Positions 41,200-52,485 of a DNA stretch of 64,000 nt are shown here, one piece after another. The notes beneath the pieces are model-generated. The model was given only the letters and a program-made list of their open reading frames with translations, searched no databases and had not been told where the DNA came from. A program made the translations under genes and the position numbers. This stretch comes from Azolla caroliniana (lineage: Eukaryota > Polypodiophyta): contig JBHGNT010000012.1 in NCBI GenBank assembly GCA_043228905.1, positions 12,214,001 to 12,278,000 on the forward strand, given 5' to 3'. Position 1 is the stretch's first letter; every line of letters starts with the position of its first letter.

Positions 41200-41882
41200 A
41201 AGATTGAGATTAGAAAGAAAGATGCCAAAAGAATGTGGGGAGGAGATCCTTGAATTTTGGTGTAACGAATCTATGATTAATGGCCAAATAGCTTCTCGTT
41301 GTGATATATTTTCATATATTCCTTCTTGATTCATTATCTTGCAACTAATTATTCACTAGCAAAAATTCTTACTGTTGGCAATGAGTGATACTCCTTTTAT
41401 AGGTTTCAAGGGGGCATTCCCCAAATATAATAACTTGTTGCACAAGTCGCCAAATATTTTCCTATATGCCCTCTTGATTCATTATCTTGCAACTAATTAC
41501 TCACTAGCAAAGATCTTGAGTGTTGGCAATGAGTGATACTCCTTTTATAGGTTTCAAGAGGGCCTTCCCCAGTAACTTGTTGCATAAGTCGCCTTGACTT
41601 TTCTTCCCATTTTATTGCATTCCTCATTCCCATAGTTGTTTTGTACTATAGATCACCTTTCTCCTTTCATTATCCATTACATGATTCAAACCCTTAGACA
41701 TTATCATCTCAAGACTTAGGTCTGGCCAATTTAACCCATCCGTTCAATCCATGGGATTTTCTCCATTGTACACACCACACCACGACAACTACCACAAGTC
41801 ATTCATAATCGACGAAGTGAGAGAGGACCTCCTCTTCACCTGTGTAATCATTATATTGAAATTTGCTCTCAGGGTCATAACA
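41200..41882 (-). repeat. Probable LTR (minus orientation) with a 148-bp duplication
   Basis: The minus strand from 41882 begins TGTTATGACCCTGAG after a G-rich tract (CAGGTTGGGGGAATC, about 41885-41905), as at the start of a 3' LTR. 41307-41454 and 41455-41598 are tandem copies (period 148 bp), each with a TATA-type promoter on the minus strand (CCTATAAAAGGAGTATC). Left end uncertain. Confidence 0.5.
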
Positions 41883-42189
41883 ATTGATTCCCCCAACCTG
41901 AGCTCTTTCATCTCTCTCATACTCTAGATCTGGTAGTTGGGTTCAACGAGGCGGTGACCTAGTCTACGAGGTGGTGGTTGTAGTAAAGTCTATTGAAGAA
42001 CCCAAATCATAATTGGCAAATTCACGTGTTCAACTCCTATTTGGTGCAAACAGAAAAATAGAAAGGAGTGACCCTACTATGAAAAACATGTTGCAAATTA
42101 ACCATGAAAAAGAATAGTAGGTGGGATTGGACGGTTAGCTCTAGCCAATTACCTATGATGTTCTACACTTACGAATATGCGAAACTAGA
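41883..42189. other. No gene seen
   Basis: Between two probable LTRs; contains the G-rich (minus strand) tract beside 41882, but no protein motif. Confidence 0.45.
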
Positions 42190-42763
42190 TATCATTCCTA
42201 ATGTAAGCATGAAATAAGGAAATATGAGATGGTAGATAAGAGAAAGAGAGAGCAAGAAAGGTGTTGATCCACCCGACCACCCCCGAGCGAAGGGACCGAG
42301 ATAGACTCGAGCCATGATCGACATCCCATTCCACTGCCATGGCATCGATTCATACCTGATACTAGCGCTCTCGACAAAAGATCATAGTCTCAACATAGCT
42401 AAACCCTTCCCTTAATGAGGGTAGCTAGCCCTCATATTTATAGCCAACCTAAGGCCCCTAAGCAAGTTCATACTTGGCCCTTATGGCATCGATTCATACC
42501 TGATACTAGCGCTCTCGACAAAAGATCATAGTCTCAACATAGCTAAACCCTTCCCTTAATGAGGGTAGCTAGCCCTCATATTTATAGCCAACCTATGGCC
42601 CCTAAGCAAGTTCATACTTGACCCTTATGGGTTGTCTCAATTCCTATGATTAAAAGTAAACCTCCCTTCTTTACAGTCTCGACTAACTCTCACACTTTAT
42701 CCTCGTCTGTAGAATACTAAAGTATAACTAACCACGAGATAAATTAGGGTCATGCCCCGAACA
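42190..42763 (-). repeat. Gypsy LTR family A with a 144-bp promoter duplication
   Basis: The minus strand starts TGTTCGGGGCATGACC and shares the family A blocks. 42339-42482 and 42483-42626 are direct repeats (period 144 bp; GGCATCGATTCATACCTGAT at 42341 and 42485), each containing GGCTATAAATATGAGGGC on the minus strand. The LTR thus carries two TATA boxes. The left end is near 42190. Confidence 0.8.
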
Positions 42764-42779
42764 TACTCCCCCCTCTTTA

Positions 42780-43915
42780 AAACATTGCACTCTTGCAATG
42801 AAAAGTTAGGGAAGATAGTTTGTATAGTTTTTTCTCGTTCCCATGTAGCATCTTTTAGAGATTTATCCATCCATTTAGTTTTAAATTTTTGAATTGTCCT
42901 AGAATGCAATTGTTTTTGTTTTAACATCAAGAATTTTCTCTAGTACATATAGTTTAGAAGCTAAATCTTTAGAAGTAGCAAGAGTTTTAGTTGTAACTGT
43001 ATTGTCACTAGAACTAAGAAATTCTTTTAAACGACTTACATGAAAAACTGGATGGATTTCGACACCATCAGGAAGAACGAGATGATAGGTTGATGAACTA
43101 AGGAATTTGAGGATTGTGAAAGGTTCACAAAACCACGAGGCTAACTTAGCATACTTACTCGTAGAAAACGTTTTGGAATTGTGAGGTACAAACAGAAATA
43201 CCTCTTGTCTAGGTTTGAATACATGAGGTTGCCTATTTTGGTCAACATAAAAATGAGCTCTATCTTGAGTTGTTTAAGATTATATCTCGTGCAATATGCA
43301 ACATATCTTGCATATCCCTTAGAATGTTTTGCATACTTCGCAACTCATCGTGATATATATTAACATCAATTGGGGCTCGAGATTGAAAGTCATACATAAA
43401 AGGACTATATCGAGATTGAAAGCCAATTTAGGAGCTATTATTGTAGTTTTAGTAACAATAAACGTGGTCATTTTAGTTAGTCTATCAACTACAACCCAGA
43501 TGGCATCATGGCCTTTTTGGGTGCAAGGAAGGCTCACAATAAAATCCATGGATATACTTTCCCATTTATTGTTGGGAATATCCAAGGGATGTAAAAGTCT
43601 AATGGCTTTAAGTCAGTCAACTTTGTTAACTTGTCATTAATGACATTTAGTCACATAATTATGTATGTTAGAATGCATCTTAGGCCAATAAAATTGAGTG
43701 GAGATGAGAACAAGTGTGCGATGTGAGTGAAAGGAAGCTATGGTGTACCAACTTTTGGTCGAAATTCTAGAACTAATTGATAAGGAGAAAAACCATAAAA
43801 ATTTAAAAATAATCCAATATTTAGGTCTAGAAAGTTGATCATCACTTCTTATAAAATTAAAAGCCACACTCGATGAGTTTTTGATTTCAAATAACAATAA
43901 ACATTGCACATCCTT
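42780..43915 (-). pseudogene. Gypsy integrase and chromodomain, broken
   Basis: The zinc end TQFYWPKMHSNIHNYVTKCH (43640-43700), core start [20 protein letters not shown] (D, 43550-43585), [15 protein letters not shown], then a deletion joining to the region before AKLASW-like sequence. The chromodomain is FKTKWMDKSLKDATWEREKT (42850-42900) followed by LQECNVLKRG. Second and third catalytic residues are lost in the deletion. Confidence 0.8.
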
Positions 43916-44053
43916 CCACCGTTATGTCTATGTCCAAGTGTCCCTTGTGTAATCAATTTCATTTGAGGTTGTCAGTTCACAATCCTAGGTAAAGTTGTAT
44001 GGAGTACCTATTTGTATAAGATCTAGAGTTGTCAGTCATTTATTTAGTTAATG

Positions 44054-44054
<1 letters not shown>
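43916..44054. other. No gene seen
   Basis: Short spacer between the truncated gypsy and a microsatellite. Confidence 0.5.

Positions 44055-44096
<42 letters not shown>
44055..44096 (+). repeat. (CT)n microsatellite
   Basis: About 20 uninterrupted CT units. Confidence 0.95.
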
Positions 44097-44097
<1 letters not shown>

Positions 44098-44292
44098 CAT
44101 CTGCCTCACGAAACATTTGCTTGTTGTGACCCCTCTGCAACCTCCAAGCGTTCTTTGCTCTTCGTGTCCTCTCTGCAATGACCTTCTGCTTGTTGTTTCC
44201 CCACGTTTACTGCTCACTCTCCTCGTCGTGACCCCTCTACAACCTCCAAGCATTCTCTACGTGTTACTCATTCAATTACTCCTCCTGAGTAA
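44097..44292 (+). repeat. Imperfect tandem duplication
   Basis: GTGACCCCTCTGCAACCTCC (about 44126) and GTGACCCCTCTACAACCTCC (about 44229) head two copies with a period near 103 bp, each followed by AAGC(G/A)TTCT. No gene. Confidence 0.7.
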
Positions 44293-44733
44293 TTGTGTCA
44301 AGAAATCGTGGTGCGTAGGAGACTCAGGGGAACGTCATACTATCGATCATTTATAGAGAATAAGACTAATACATTGCGGAATCGACAACAACCAATTCGT
44401 ATATTCGTCTTTCCACAGACCGAACGTTATATAGATATGTGTAGAGAGATGAGAGAGAGACGGAAGTTACCGCAAAGCATATATTATGTATATTCGATTG
44501 AATGTAGCATATAGATACATATACAAGTACCGAGTATAATCGGTGAACACTCACTCACTCTCTAATTAGTCTATCCCTATTCGTAATCTCTTTGATCCTT
44601 CCGCGCTCACCGATATATATATCTTCCTTCTGCTCGACACTTTCTACCTACTCCTTGATGTTCGGCTTCTCTTATTCGGCTGTTAGTGCTTGGCTCCCTT
44701 TGGTTCGTTTCACACTTGTCCCATTGGATAACA
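44293..44733 (-). repeat. LTR of a relative of the gag-only element
   Basis: The plus-strand ends are about TGTGTCAAG and GGATAACA. Directly beyond 44733 stands the same pre-LTR motif as at 32160 (AACACCTAGCACGCTTGTGG). Inside, GTGTCA-GGAGAC-CA and AATACA-TCAACGATC-like blocks resemble the 409-bp LTR. Left end inferred. Confidence 0.55.
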
Positions 44734-46794
44734 CCTAGCACGCTTGTGGGACACTGCCTTGCATGTCAGATTCACAAAAAATCGAAAAACTCGAAGGTCC
44801 CAAAAAATAAAAAAATCAAACAAATTCTAATATAGTTCACTCCTCCAAAATGAGTAAAATGCTTGCCAACTGTTGCGAGTCGTCGAGTTTGTCAATGACT
44901 TCGGTCGAGAGTTCGGCCCAAATATTTGGCTTCGTAGGTGTGGCTTGCGTCTCTCTTATTTCTTCCTCCGTAGTGGTTTGTTGGACTAGTTCGTGAGGTG
45001 CATGCTCTTGGTTAGTAGGCCGATGATCCGAATCCTCATGCTCCTGCTCCTGTGCCTGTTCTTGGCATATCGAATCTTGTTTATCTGCTCCTCGGGTGCC
45101 CATGTTACCCCTTGCTTATGCATGCTTTCGGGGGAAGCTTCGTCTTTTCCTTGCGTTGGGGCCACCGTGTCCATCTTGGCCTAGAGTTGCTCACGTTCGA
45201 ATTTATCCATGTCAATGGTGAGTAGGAGTTGATCATTGGTGAATTCCTCAAGGCGGGTCCCAATAGCAGTGGTATGCATCTGTGCCATGGCATGGAACTC
45301 TACAGTGAAGTCCTCTCGGAGCACCTGGATGTTGTTCTTGTCCATTTGAAAAAAACCGCAGCCCTCCTTTTTGTGATTTTCTGCATTTATTCGGAGAATT
45401 TGTAATTCGGCCGCTTCTGCCGACCAGTCATTCCACCCCTAAGCCTGTGCATCTTTGACCTTCTGGTTCAGCCACTCATGATGTTTTCATACTAAAGCCT
45501 TGACTCATTCTTTGCCCATATCATATTTGTTATGGAGTATTTGTAACTCTTTTGTGGCAGTCAGGATGTCAAGTTCGAGCTTTGCTTTAGTGATGTTGAG
45601 TGAGGGTTTAGGGTCTTGCTCGTATTTGGGATGAGCCTGACCTTGTCCTCTTCAACCTCTAGGTCTTGTTGTGTTGTTTTTTGAAGCTCTTGGAGGGAAT
45701 CTTCTAATGCACTCTTTTCACTCTCCATCTTGCAAAGCAACTAATGTTGTAGACCGAAGTCTGACTGGAGATTCAAGAGGGGCTTCATTTGGATTACGGA
45801 GCGCCAACTAGTATCTTTCTTCCAATTTCTGCATCTCGACAACCGATTCGTCGTTGGCGGCCTGAAGAGTTGTCGTGGCCTTTGCTTTCAATTCTTGGAG
45901 GGTGCGATTAAATTCCTTTGTCTCGGAGTCAAGTATTTATTTTAGTTCAATTTCTCTCTTCTGTGCTTGATAGAGGGTTTTGCGGATGCAGTTGATTTCC
46001 TCCATGGCCTCGTGGTAGCATTGTTTGGATTGCTCGGCAATCGCCTTTTGGGTTTCCAATTCATCTTCGAAGTTTGGTGGTGACATCGATGATGTGGTAG
46101 TGGGGAGGGGTATTTCGTGGTCGGTGGTTGTAGCCGAGGGGCGGATTTCCTCGACCTGGTTTCCGTTCGCCTGATTGGTGTTTGGAGTCGGCAAGGTGAG
46201 AAGGTCGACTTGACCTAAGCCTCCTATTTCCTAAAGTTTTCGTTTGAGCTCCACCACTCGGGCTTCCGCAGCCTGCTAGAGCTCCGTTGTCTGTTTAGCT
46301 TGCTTGCATGCCTGTTTACTGTATGAAGCCATATCTTTGGCCGCGCGGGTCGTTTTGTCCAAATTTTGGTATACTTCTACTAGGGCCTTGTTTAACTCAA
46401 GCAGTGCGATGAGCAAGTGGTTGCTCCCCTTCTGATGCTTTCGGTAGATTTTCTGCAGAGGCGCCTCTTCATCGGATTCGAGTTCTCCAGTGATAGTCCT
46501 TTGGACCATCACTCTATCTGCGTGCTCTTCAGCCATGTTTGCCACAGACGCTACTTGTAATCGAGTGAAGAAATCGATGAGCTCATAGGAAGTGTCATGC
46601 CGCAAAATGTCATTGAGCTCAAAAGCCTCGGCTGGTAGGTCAGGAAAGGTCATCACGGCATCTTCTGAGATCTGGAAGGCCTGGCCCTTCTTCAAATTCC
46701 TTGGCAAGGACTGGGTCGTGTCTGGGAGGGCGACCACCATTTTTGTCAGGTGCCACAACCATATGCAATTCATCCTTCTTGGTTCAGACCCTCT
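44734..46794 (-). pseudogene. Coiled-coil-coding interior of a relative of the gag-only element
   Basis: The minus strand encodes, with some stops, a long Glu/Gln/Lys-rich protein. From the top: PDLPAEAFELNDILRHDTSY and LELNKALVEVYQNLDKTTRA (46280-46660), FEDELETQKAIAEQSKQCYH (about 46020-46075), LYQAQKREIELK, then TLQELKAKATTTLQAANDES (about 45850-45920), SAEAAELQI-like sequence (about 45395) and IWAELSTEVIDKLDDSQQLA at the C-terminus (44837-44930). The lower half aligns with the -1 ORF of the gag-only element, including the N-AAELQ and NQK-type blocks. No gag, protease or RT motif is seen. It is cut at 46795 by a copia LTR. Confidence 0.55.
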
Positions 46795-47155
46795 TGTTGA
46801 GAGAGCATGCTCAACTTGGGTCGGAACGGCTGAAGAAGACGAGAACCGGATCGGATTGGACTGGTCAATTTGGCCAGGATCGGTTGAAGAAGCCGGGAGC
46901 CAAATTGGATGGAGACTGATTGGCGAGGCCGGATCGGTGGGATCTGGAAGGGCATTGGAAAGATATTTTGTGAGGGAATATGTTTGGGAGTTAGTGTAGG
47001 GGATCACTTCTGAGCATTCAAGTACTAACGGTACTTGTGTCAGTCCTTTTAAGGACTTGTATAAAAACTGCTCTCTAAGCACATTCGATGTACAGAGTGT
47101 TTACAAGTGTTCATTATTTTTGAAATAGAGTTTCTGTTCTTCTCTCTTAGATGCG
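46795..47155 (+). repeat. Copia LTR (family D), plus orientation
   Basis: Starts TGTTGAGAGAGCATGCTCAAC and aligns with the reverse complement of 11390-11792 (GGGAGTTAGTGTAGG, GGACTTGTATAAAA). The end is near 47155, directly before copia gag sequence. Confidence 0.75.
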
Positions 47156-47400
47156 ACATACAAGGAATTTCCAGCTTGGGAGCAAGTGGCAAGCAAGGTA
47201 ATGTACTCCTTTGCGTCCAGTGTCGGTGATCAGTTACTTAGCCACATCCGGGATGCCAAGATGCCAAAGGAAGCGTGGACAAACCAGAAAAGGGTTTTCG
47301 CCCCAAGCACCACGGCCCAGAAGCTGCAACTCAGAGAGGATGTTAGCCGGTTTGCTACCCAAGATCAGAAGGTCGGAGTCAGAGAACTGTGAAAATGAGT
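47156..47400 (+). pseudogene. Copia gag fragment
   Basis: EFPAWEQVASKVMYSFASSV, LLSHIRDAKMPKEAWTN and TTAQKLQLREDVSRFATQD match the copia gag block also seen at 54230-54343 (WEQAANRVMYCLATC). The usual leader between LTR and gag is missing. The fragment ends at about 47400. Confidence 0.75.
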
Positions 47401-47412
47401 CAGAGTCGACAA

Positions 47413-47884
47413 TGTTCGAAGTTGGAGTCGGCGTCAGAAGACAAAAGGAAATATAATATGATTTTTGCAAGTAGAAAAAAATAGAATTAGTTAAAATAGT
47501 TCTGTTATAGTTCTTGCCGGACGAAGCAAGTGTAAATCTTGGAAGAGAGCGGATCACCTATAAAAGGGACTAAGAACATTCTAATTTTATCGTTCTATTT
47601 TAGTTTAATATAAGTTAGTAGCTAGTTATCTGTTGTGTCGGCTATTTTGTGTTTGTGTTGAACTTTTGGTTACTACATTTGCTAATTAACCATATTAAGC
47701 TGGATAGTTGATCATCAAGTACTTAACCATCAAAGTAGAGTTGTCTGTATATCAAGTCCTAAGTATAGACTTGTACTAGTAATCCAATTTCCTACCACAA
47801 TCATCTTGATAGAACGGTCTTAGTCAAACGTTCAACCTATTGTGTCTATCAGGTACAATCGTCGACTATCGGCAGATCAACACA
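47413..47884 (+). repeat. Probable LTR preceding the gypsy gag at 47.9 kb
   Basis: From TGTTCGAAGTTGG to AGATCAACA, with a TATA box CACCTATAAAAGGG (about 47557). It is followed by TTTTGGCACACCTCG (47888), a primer-binding-site-like sequence, and then the gag leader. The exact ends are guesses. Confidence 0.5.
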
Positions 47885-47924
47885 ATATTTTGGCACACCT
47901 CGTTACATCTACTATAGGAAACGA

Positions 47925-49575
47925 TGAAGGGGAATGGATGTCATCTAGTCCGGATACACCTATAGGCCACAAAAGACCACGCAAGTGATCACAAACACAA
48001 TGTGGAAAGGGTGAGATGGCGAAAGGTTCTGAGTAGAGTGAAATTCCCGATCTAACTGATAGCAATTCAATCAAGGATATTCTTTTGACATTTGGGAGGA
48101 GGATACAATGCCATACCCTTACTCAAAGTATCGGGATGGAGCCGATGCGGAAGCGCATGTGCGTGATTTTCTTACAACATGGGAGGTGAACCATGTTTCA
48201 CGATGATTGCAGGCTGTGGAGGAAGAAAAATCTAAAATTGCCGAGTTTGTATTATCGCTCCACGGATCGTCGGCGAATTGGTATGCCCAGAATGGGTCAA
48301 GGGCGTTCGACTCTTTCATCGATGATTATTTCATTTGATTATTTCATCCACAGATTCCACAAAAGGATCTAATTAGTAAGTTTTATGCAGCATATCAAGA
48401 GCCCCATAAAACAATGTCGCAGTTTGTAATTCGATTTCAAAGTCTTCGTCTCTAAATTGCACGGCCAATTTCAGAGGAAGAGCTGAAAGACATATTCTTG
48501 GAAGTGTTACGCAAGCCACTCCGAACAACTTTAACTTTGTTCGATTTCAACAATCAATCACCAAAGCAAGTGATTGATAAAGCACTCGCAATGAATAGAA
48601 CCCAGAGTAGTAACACTATGAATATGGCGGCATTACACAGGTCGTTACATACAGTGGAAGAGTTACGATTTTGACAAGCCGTGCAATGCACTACTTGTCT
48701 CAATACAGGGCATTCTACCATGGAAGGTAGTTTGTGTACTCATTGTACAATCTGCCATTCCAAGGCGAATTGTATCGATCAATGTGAGTAAAATTTACTC
48801 AATAAAACCATGACATCAGTCCAACAGATTCACCCCAAAAACAAGTTTCAAGTGGACCACAATAGGTCGAGGCACCGTCCTCAAGAGGATGATTGTCCAC
48901 ATTATGAGGATTGTTTTCAATCAAATCATAATCAGAGGGATGATAATCGTTGGGAAGATAATCAGATGGACGATTATTGGCGCGATGACCTGTACAATGA
49001 CTATCGACGAGAAGATGACCGACAAGATGATGATCGTCGCAATAGTCGGAATACTTATGACCGGGACTATTCACCCCGGCAGGATAGAAATAATCGACAA
49101 CCTTACGAGGGTGCTTGATACCTGGAGGGGAAAAGATCTCATGATCACCGAAGGAATGACGATCATCGACCACTGAATCATCGATTCCATGATCTAATAG
49201 AAAGTCGAAAGGATCTCGACAGTTTCAGCATGATTCAAGAGCCAAAGATTACTCAAAATCCCAAGATGCTCGCTGACCTCAGTATGAAAATGGCAAATCC
49301 AATGGCCTATACTGACTTGCTATATTTGTAGGAAAGATGGTCACTATGCAAATCAATGCTCGACAAAGGATAAAGGTAAAGCACCGTGGTGAATATGGTC
49401 ATGCCTAAAGTACAACAGGTAACCACTTGCAATAAGGCCAAACAATCAGAATGGGAGGTACGAGAGGCAGTAAGAAAAGCAGCCAAGGAGTGGGTCGAAG
49501 AGGCTGACAACAACAATGTGGCCGGAATGTTGCAAGAAAAGGCTCGGTTGACTGCCAAGTTGGAAAGTTGACCAG
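47925..49575 (+). pseudogene. Gypsy Gag related to the gag-only element
   Basis: The plus strand reads PYSKYRDGADAEAHVRDFLT (about 48115), EEEKSKIAEFVLSLHGSSAN, PHKTMSQFVIRFQSLR, EEELKDIFLEVLRKPLRTTL and AVQCTTCLNTGHSTMEGSLC (48690-48745; the knuckle's last Cys has become G-S), the Arg/Asp-rich stretch DDYWRDDLYNDYRREDDRQD (48950-49020), and a final knuckle C-x2-C-x4-H-x4-C (DGHYANQC, about 49330-49360). It continues VQQVTTCNKAKQSEWEVREA and AAKEWVEEADNNNVAGMLQ. All blocks occur in the same order as in the 679-aa Gag. Several stops and frameshifts. It is cut at 49654 by a gypsy LTR. Confidence 0.85.
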
Positions 49576-49654
49576 TCGAACCATCGACACCGACTATAGC
49601 ACCTGATGATGAAGAAGCCTGGAAAGTCTTGTCAGATTGTCCAGTGTCATTACC

Positions 49655-50107
49655 TGTTACGGGCATGACCATATACTATCCGGTGATGAGAATTTACCAT
49701 AGTATTCTATACATGTGGATAAAGTGTGAGGGTTAAACAAGAGTGTAAAGAACGGGAGGATTACTTTTAATCCTTGGGATTGAGACAACCCATTAGGCCA
49801 AGTGTGAACTTGCCTGGGGGCCTTAGTTCTAGCTATAAATATGAGGCCTAGCTACCCTCATTTGAGACATTATCGACTACGTCGACACTTTGACATTGTG
49901 TTGGGTCAACTAGTGTAGCAAGCGCACCAGTACTAGGTATGACTTGACGCCACATCGGTGGTATGGAACATTGATCGAGGCTCGAGTCCATCTCGATCCC
50001 TTCTCTTGGGGGTGGTCGGGTGGATCGACAACCTTGTTTCTCTCTCTCCTTTCTTATTTATCGATCTTTTATCCGTATCATATGCTTACATTAGTAGCTA
50101 AGCTTCA
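49655..50107 (+). repeat. Gypsy 5' LTR family A, complete (453 bp)
   Basis: TGTTACGGGCATGACC to AGCTAAGCTTCA, followed after four bases by the primer-binding site. TATA box CTATAAATATGAGGCC at about 49834. Reference copy for the partial LTRs at 4731, 7143, 36048 and 42190. Confidence 0.9.
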
Positions 50108-50111
50108 AAAT

Positions 50112-50123
50112 TGGTATCAGAGC
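50112..50123 (+). other. Primer-binding site, initiator tRNA-Met
   Basis: TGGTATCAGAGC, the standard plant retrotransposon site complementary to initiator tRNA-Met. Confidence 0.95.
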
Positions 50124-50931
50124 TATGTTTCTAATGTTTCTTTTCTTGATTGTTTTCTTTCTTGTTGAATGATGATTGATCGATGTACCAGCGAGCTTGA
50201 TCCAGATAACTATCAACAAAGGAAATTCGGTAACTCTTTCTTTCTTTCTTTTTTCTATTCTTTCTTCTCCCAATCGAATCATGTATAGTTAATATGTGTT
50301 TGCTTTCATTGATTCAACACCTCATTGTAGTGGTAATTAATTGGTTTTATGAAACGTTTACATATGTGTATGAGGGCAATACCTCATTTGACATATATTT
50401 TATATATGATTCATGTCGTATGCGTACGAGGTTAATAACTCAATTGCATATTACGTTCACATACATATGTTACGTATGTATATGAGTTCAATACCTCGAT
50501 TTCTTTGTAAAGGATATTCGTAAGATCTCAATACCTCAATTGTGTAATATGTTCACGCTTCTTTTCGGATGTTTCGTGTGTGTGAAGGCTATAAGCCTCG
50601 ATTACGTATCTTGATTTACATCATTCGTTGGCTATGATATGTTACGATTTTTTTAAATATATGTATATGTAACCATGTGTATACGTATTTAATTGTATAC
50701 ATGTGATAAACATTGTGTATGTCAAACGTTGTCCTTTTCGGGGAAAGGATCTTGGTGGCTGTCCTCACATTATTGTGAGAATGGCGTAGTCACTATCCTT
50801 TCTTTCAACAATTTCTTTTTGTTGTCATCCCCGTTGGTCACTTTGATCTTACTATGCATTATAACGAAATGATCATAGCCACAATGACGTTGAGAGCGTA
50901 GGGCTTGACCCACTTTAAGTGAGGTTCACCT
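50124..50931 (+). other. Leader of the gypsy, AT-rich, no gene
   Basis: Repeats ATATGTATATG-like words and AATACCTC(A/G)ATT four times between 50320 and 50540 (about 60-80 bp apart). No gag homology until 52486. Confidence 0.6.
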
Positions 50932-51640
50932 TGACAGGAACTACACGCTCCCGATGAACAACGCTTGGCCACAACCGAGTCTAAAATCAAACACAGAAAA
51001 CGGATAATGAACGCACAACACAAAGGAGAGAAGAGTACACAGGATGTTTAACGTGGAAAACCCTGAGAGGGAAAAACCACAGGAGTTCACAGACTCCAAA
51101 CTATCACTATATCACAATGATTACAACAGTGAGCTCACGGAGCCAACGACCTTGTGCTCACGATCTTCGCCACAGGCGGCGGTTACAACAGAAGCAACGA
51201 CCTCTTCCTCTCTCTCTCTCTCTCTGTACACTGTTACGCGCTCTCTGATCTTGCGCCAACAAGAATGACAACAACAACTCTAAGTTTGCCCTAAGTCATA
51301 TTTATACTAATATGACTTTTTGGCTATTTACAAATATAGCCCCGATGGACTCTCAGAAAACATATTTACGAATATGTCCCTTCATCCAGTGAGCACTTCT
51401 CACCGGGCCTTCATCATCCGGCTCTTGCCGGGTACTCCTCATCCGGTTCTCACCGGGTCTTCCGTAGCCGGGTACTCCTCATCCGGTTCACACCAGGTCT
51501 TCCAAAGCCGGTACTTGTCATCCGGTTCTCACCGGGTCTTCCGTAGCCGGGTAGTCCACATTCGGTTTCGGCCTCGGCCGAGTTTACTGATCAGTATTGT
51601 TCTTCTCACTTCCCATCCGGAGGGACCTGTTTCCTAACAC
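50932..51640 (-). repeat. LTR (family E), minus orientation, with minisatellite
   Basis: 709 bp; the minus strand starts TGTTAGGAAACAGGTCC and ends CCTGTCA. Homologous to 36136-36955. 51400-51560 holds about four units of 50-54 bp (CCGGGTACTCCTCATCCGGT). Beyond 51640 the plus strand reads CGCCCCTATGGCACCC, whose complement could be a short polypurine tract. No target duplication was found, so it may not be a simple solo LTR. Confidence 0.7.
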
Positions 51641-52485
51641 GCCCCTATGGCACCCACATCCAACATTCCTCCCTCGTTACATGGTTACGATGCCACCTTG
51701 AGATTATCATTACGAAAGGCATTTGTAATGATGTAACCATGTGATGAGCCACGTGGGCCTACTACAAAAGAGGGCTCGTATGGTTTGGCCATTCGGTTGC
51801 ACTTTGGGGTATGTCATCGTAATGATGAGCCTTGAGGTAGGGTAATGTACCAACATAGTTTTGTAGTAAACGAGGGGGAAATAAGGAGTCTCAACATATA
51901 TGTTTTCATTTAAAGAAACCTATATTGGCAAATGCCTTCGCATATCCCTCATACGCATAAATATTAAACTTTAAAAAGAAGCAAACCATTTGGTTAGCTC
52001 AAGTATTTAATGTATTTGTTCTCGAGGCCTCGAGTTCAAATATGACCAAGACCATACAACATTGTTCATCTACATATGACTATAACACATGTTTAAGGTC
52101 TAAGTGCACTTTGGGGTCCTCGTAATAGGACTTAAAGAGCCGAAACCACATGGGTGGGTACAGAGACATAGTTTACTGTTAACATGTTTTCGTGTTTAAA
52201 CTATTCATGACGCAAACATACATGGTTGATCCTTGGAGAACCGCCATGAAAAAACCAATATAGAGATCAAAGAAAGACATTCATTTGTAGCCCCCCTGGT
52301 TTTTAAAACACCTTTCTATTACCATAGTACCTTGATCTTGAACCTCATCTCATACGTCTAGAGGGGTATTGCCATGAGATCATGATATCTATTAATGTTT
52401 GCCCATGATATGTTTACATCACGACATAATGGTATGACTATTTGTCTGACCTTATCCTATTTCTTTACCAAAAATTATCATTCAA
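51641..52485. other. Leader or LTR-adjacent sequence, no gene seen
   Basis: Contains inversely related blocks (GGTTACGATGCCACCTTGAG and GTCATCGTAATGATGAGCCT), but no protein motif. Probably the remainder of the gypsy leader. Confidence 0.45.

Larger units (their letters stand above)
42190..43915 (-). mobile_element. Gypsy chromovirus 3' end (integrase, chromodomain, LTR)
   Basis: Minus-strand relative of 5098-7586, in the order integrase, chromodomain, polypurine tract (GAGGGGGGAGTA, 42764-42776) and LTR. The element is cut at 43915 within the integrase zinc region and has an internal integrase deletion. Confidence 0.85.

Noticed and set aside
50932-51640. A clean solo LTR in the gypsy leader
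   Set aside because: The flanks CACCT and CGCCC do not form a target duplication, so the origin remains open.
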